From JANOBD01 sp031411495 (lineage in GTDB: Bacteria; Planctomycetota; Phycisphaerae; Tepidisphaerales; Tepidisphaeraceae), in contig JANOBD010000235.1 of NCBI GenBank assembly GCA_031411495.1, positions 1-64,000 on the forward strand: a stretch of DNA of 64,000 nucleotides, in the 5' to 3' direction. The translations under genes were made by a program, and so were the position numbers. The notes beneath the pieces are model-generated. The model saw only the letters and a list, made by a program, of their open reading frames with translations. It was not told the origin of the DNA and did no database searches. Shown piece by piece: positions 62,501-64,000 of this stretch. The first letter of the stretch is position 1; every line of letters starts with the position of its first letter.

Positions 62501-64000
62501 ACAACGTCAACGGCATATATGTCGACCCGAACAACCAGGCCGCAGGGCTTTTCGTCAACAACGGCACGATGCGCTCCAGCGCCGGCGGACTGATGGTCAT
62601 CGCCGGGGACAACGGCGGAGACCTGGTTAACAACGGAACCATCTCCTCGATCGGCGCGGATTCGATCACCGAGTTGATCAACAGTATCGCCGTCACTGGC
62701 GGAAATTGGGGTAATACGAGTGGCGGCGTGATCCGCGTCCGGCCTGGACATACGGCGTATTTGATCAATCCGACCGTCACGGCTGGCTCAAAATTTGATG
62801 TCCCGGGAACCGGTGCCCAGGGCGGTGCGTTTCTCTACGGCAACGGCACCTTCACACTTAACGGCGTGATGGATTTCTCGGCCCAGGGTGCGGCCCCCGT
62901 ATTCACCACCCAATCTCCCGTCACCCTCGCCGGCACTGGCTCGCTCCGAGGCAGCTTCGGTGGAACCGGCCCCGGCCCGCGCATTGACGCACCAACCAAC
63001 ACGCTCACCGTCAACGCCGGCGCAACCGTCGAAGGCGTCATGTTTTTCAACAACGCACGCGTCATCAACAACGGCACGATCCTGGCGAACAACCATGCCG
63101 TCCCCAACGGTGTCGGTCAGTTCGACATGTACCTCGATCCCTGCAATCAGGCCGCCAACCTATTCGTCAACAACGGTACGATCCGCGCCACCAACGGCGC
63201 GGCTCTCGGACTTACCGGCGACAACGGCGGGAACTTCACCGGCAACGGCCCGCTCATCGTCGACGTCAACTCGGTCATCGGCACTTGGAACAGCTGTGGC
63301 GGCGACATGGGCCCGGTCAGCGGACTCGGAACGTACCGTGCCTCCAACAGCTCCAACCTCGGCCACACCAGTTTCCGAGTCGGTACGCTCGAAGCGATCA
63401 ATAGCGCAACCGCCCGAGTCATTGCCGGCGCAACCCCCGGCCTTGCAGCGGGGACGAGCAAGGTCGGAACGGTGACGATCAACACCAGCGGCAAGGTGGA
63501 CCTGACCAACAACGGGATGGTCGTCACCGCGATGACGGCGGCGAACGTCCGGGCGTTGATCGCGCCCGCACGCAACAACGGACAGTGGAACGGGGCCAAC
63601 GCAATCGGGTCGTCACTCGCATTCAACAACGGCAAGGCGATCGGGTACATCCAGGCGTCGGATGTGTACGGGGCTTCGGGTTCGTTCCTGGGTCAGAGCT
63701 TCGCGCTCACGGATGTGCTGGTCCGCTTCACGTTTAATGGTGATACGGACTTGAACGGGACCGTGAACTTTGACGACCTGCTGCGCGTCGCGCAGAACTA
63801 CGACACGGTAGCTACCGGAACGTGGTTCAAAGGCGACTTCACGTACGATGGCAACATCAACTTTGACGATCTGCTGGGTTTGGCGCAGCAGTACGACAAG
63901 ACGCTCCTGGTGAGCGGCAACGGAATCGACGTTCTCGGCGGAGCCGGCGGATCTGCCTTCGCTAACGACTGGCGGCTCGCCCTCTCGATGGTGCCTGAAC
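59599..64000 (+). CDS. Giant repeat-rich PEP-CTERM protein, 3' end cut by window edge
   Basis: At least 1467 residues in one open frame from ATG 59599 to the last base. Signal peptide: ALLCAAIAAVVSIPSLLPAQ. The N-terminal TGPNNGDWATGGNWSAGAPT begins autotransporter-like strand repeats. Six units of about 570-612 bases each carry a (Y/M)-x-D-x-NN-GG...LFVNNGTI core followed by GDNGGDLVNNGTI, GGGVIRV and PGPRIDA-type elements. Two dockerin-like motifs near the end (DLNGTVNFDDLLRVAQNYD, DGNINFDDLLGLAQQYD) precede WRLALSMVPE, where the PEP-CTERM tail starts and the window ends. It is probably a large surface or filamentous beta-helix protein. Confidence 0.88.
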   Translation, partial: MFVRSNKSALLCAAIAAVVSIPSLLPAQTVYTGPNNGDWATGGNWSAGAPTGALNAQINNNASLVNVNLAASTTGNVNNLTIDAGDSLTLQNNSTLNIGGNLLGTGTLKFIASPNQTFLNFSSPTATIAGLIDFNYQTASPADGRLAGPGSGTLTNNGSIRGSGTFANIRFTNSASGLLENYQTGAQMYIDANNGGGGLFVNLGTIRALAGSTVSFAGDNGGDVNSTGGSIQANGAGAIVRFVNNASVTGGNYSTTGGGEILVEAGQAANASPQSLSGTWHVANNATLSINGAMTNNGTFNFTPAANVALMNLTGNLTLSGTGSLVGNYPGTGPGTRIDGGANILTLGANQTATGVIQFNNVRVVNNGIIDANLNRATLGDSGMYLDAYNGGGGLFVNNNIIRATNGGIVRIVGDNGGDLANNGTISAIGTGSLIRFQNNASATGGAWVSSGGGEIEVAAGHAGTLNAPSSLTGTVRVQDSATLTLNGTITNNAAIRLTTGGNLSLLNVNGPLTLNGTGSIVGEYSGAGTGPRIDGGANLITLGANQTVSGTVKFNNTTVTNNGLIDANTTAGIYVDPYNGGAGQFINNGTMRSSGGGIMQIVGDFGGDTINNGTILSTGTGSITELINSASVTGGTWSNASGGVIRVRPGHTGYLNGPLTLSPGSTFLVPANNVAGGTTLNLNGTVTGNGATLRLDAAGALSLLNLNGDVTLTTGTLLRGTYTNVSGTSPGPRIDATSNTLTVAAGATIDGVIYFNNDRLVNNGTITANNAAGMYVDPNNQAADLFINNNIMEATGGGLMQIAGDFGGNLKNNGTLRAVGAGSILELLNSITVVGGTISTSGGGVVRVKPGGTASLVGPATVSAGSTMTVLATNVSGGTTLNVSGNYTLNGTLDLNAAGALALLNVAGDTTLGTGTLNGLYTNIAGSPGPRIDAVSSTLTVSAASTIQGVVYFNNARVINNGLIDCNNVNGIYVDPNNQAAGLFVNNGTMRSSAGGLMVIAGDNGGDLVNNGTISSIGADSITELINSIAVTGGNWGNTSGGVIRVRPGHTAYLINPTVTAGSKFDVPGTGAQGGAFLYGNGTFTLNGVMDFSAQGAAPVFTTQSPVTLAGTGSLRGSFGGTGPGPRIDAPTNTLTVNAGATVEGVMFFNNARVINNGTILANNHAVPNGVGQFDMYLDPCNQAANLFVNNGTIRATNGAALGLTGDNGGNFTGNGPLIVDVNSVIGTWNSCGGDMGPVSGLGTYRASNSSNLGHTSFRVGTLEAINSATARVIAGATPGLAAGTSKVGTVTINTSGKVDLTNNGMVVTAMTAANVRALIAPARNNGQWNGANAIGSSLAFNNGKAIGYIQASDVYGASGSFLGQSFALTDVLVRFTFNGDTDLNGTVNFDDLLRVAQNYDTVATGTWFKGDFTYDGNINFDDLLGLAQQYDKTLLVSGNGIDVLGGAGGSAFANDWRLALSMVPE
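60164..63180 (+). repeat. Six tandem ~600-base coding repeats in the giant PEP-CTERM gene
   Basis: The marker segment (TAYxDxNNxGGxGLFVN-like) recurs at about 60164, 60751, 61321, 61924, 62518 and 63130, a spacing of 570-612 bases (190-204 residues). Units diverge in sequence but keep order, indicating old duplications and beta-helix architecture. Confidence 0.75.

Noticed and set aside
60085..63366. Several minus-strand frames opposite the giant PEP-CTERM gene
   Set aside because: All Val/Pro/Ala-rich with repeated patterns mirroring the plus-strand repeats; the plus strand has signal peptide, dockerin motifs and PEP tail.

Overview
This 64 kb window is high-GC bacterial chromosome, most likely from a planctomycete of the Phycisphaerae/Tepidisphaerales type. 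That placement is an inference. It rests on several PEP-CTERM proteins ending in VPEP-x-LxRRRR, paired dockerin-like motifs of the form NFDDLLxLAQxY, a planctomycete-style prepilin with an H-x9-DG-like tail (FADGHV), N-terminal LExRxLL-like sorting motifs, a sigma factor next to a TPR Ser/Thr kinase, and a type III glutamine synthetase. No rRNA, tRNA, CRISPR array, prophage or insertion sequence was recognised.

Layout. 0-2.7 kb: the 3' part of carB (carrying two in-frame repeat-derived insertions) and a SirB1-type protein. 2.9-6.7 kb: a membrane TPR protein, then a three-gene unit (exported protein, ECF sigma factor, probable membrane anti-sigma). 6.8-15.8 kb: a probable beta-mannan utilisation locus: two PEP-CTERM proteins, a LacI regulator, a prepilin, a GH130 phosphorylase and a secreted GH5 mannanase/cellulase with dockerin-like repeats. 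A shared AT-rich motif lies upstream of both PEP-CTERM genes and of the regulator. 16.2-23.9 kb: a cell-surface endonuclease I, a sigma factor/VOC pair, a ring-cleaving-dioxygenase-like VOC protein, a TPR lipoprotein, and a GT2 plus a BshC-like pair. 24-26.1 kb: an RRM RNA-binding protein, two small unknown genes and an MBL hydrolase.

26.7-35.6 kb: rpoB and rpoC, separated by two small ORFs and a palindromic repeat. rpoC as given contains a one-base frameshift near 32282. 35.7-43.4 kb: an EEP-family membrane protein, an HtrA protease upstream of a catalytically degenerate HtrA paralogue, an RdgC-like protein, threonine ammonia-lyase, a zinc-ribbon protein and a DUF2585 membrane protein. 43.4-50.9 kb: a HAF-repeat PEP-CTERM protein, glutamine synthetase III, a secreted dienelactone hydrolase, a low-affinity iron permease-like protein, a tiny membrane protein, a DUF488 protein and an RTX repeat protein. 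51-59.3 kb: a second EEP protein, an S41 protease lipoprotein, murG, an Ala/Lys/Asp-rich lipoprotein, and an ECF sigma/Ser-Thr kinase pair. 59.6 kb to the end: a giant repeat-rich PEP-CTERM protein cut by the window edge.

The strongest candidates for follow-up are the split rpoB/rpoC locus, repeat elements that have become coding sequence inside carB, the active/inactive HtrA pair, and the LacI-linked mannan locus with its candidate operators. I found no complete system that I can confidently call new.
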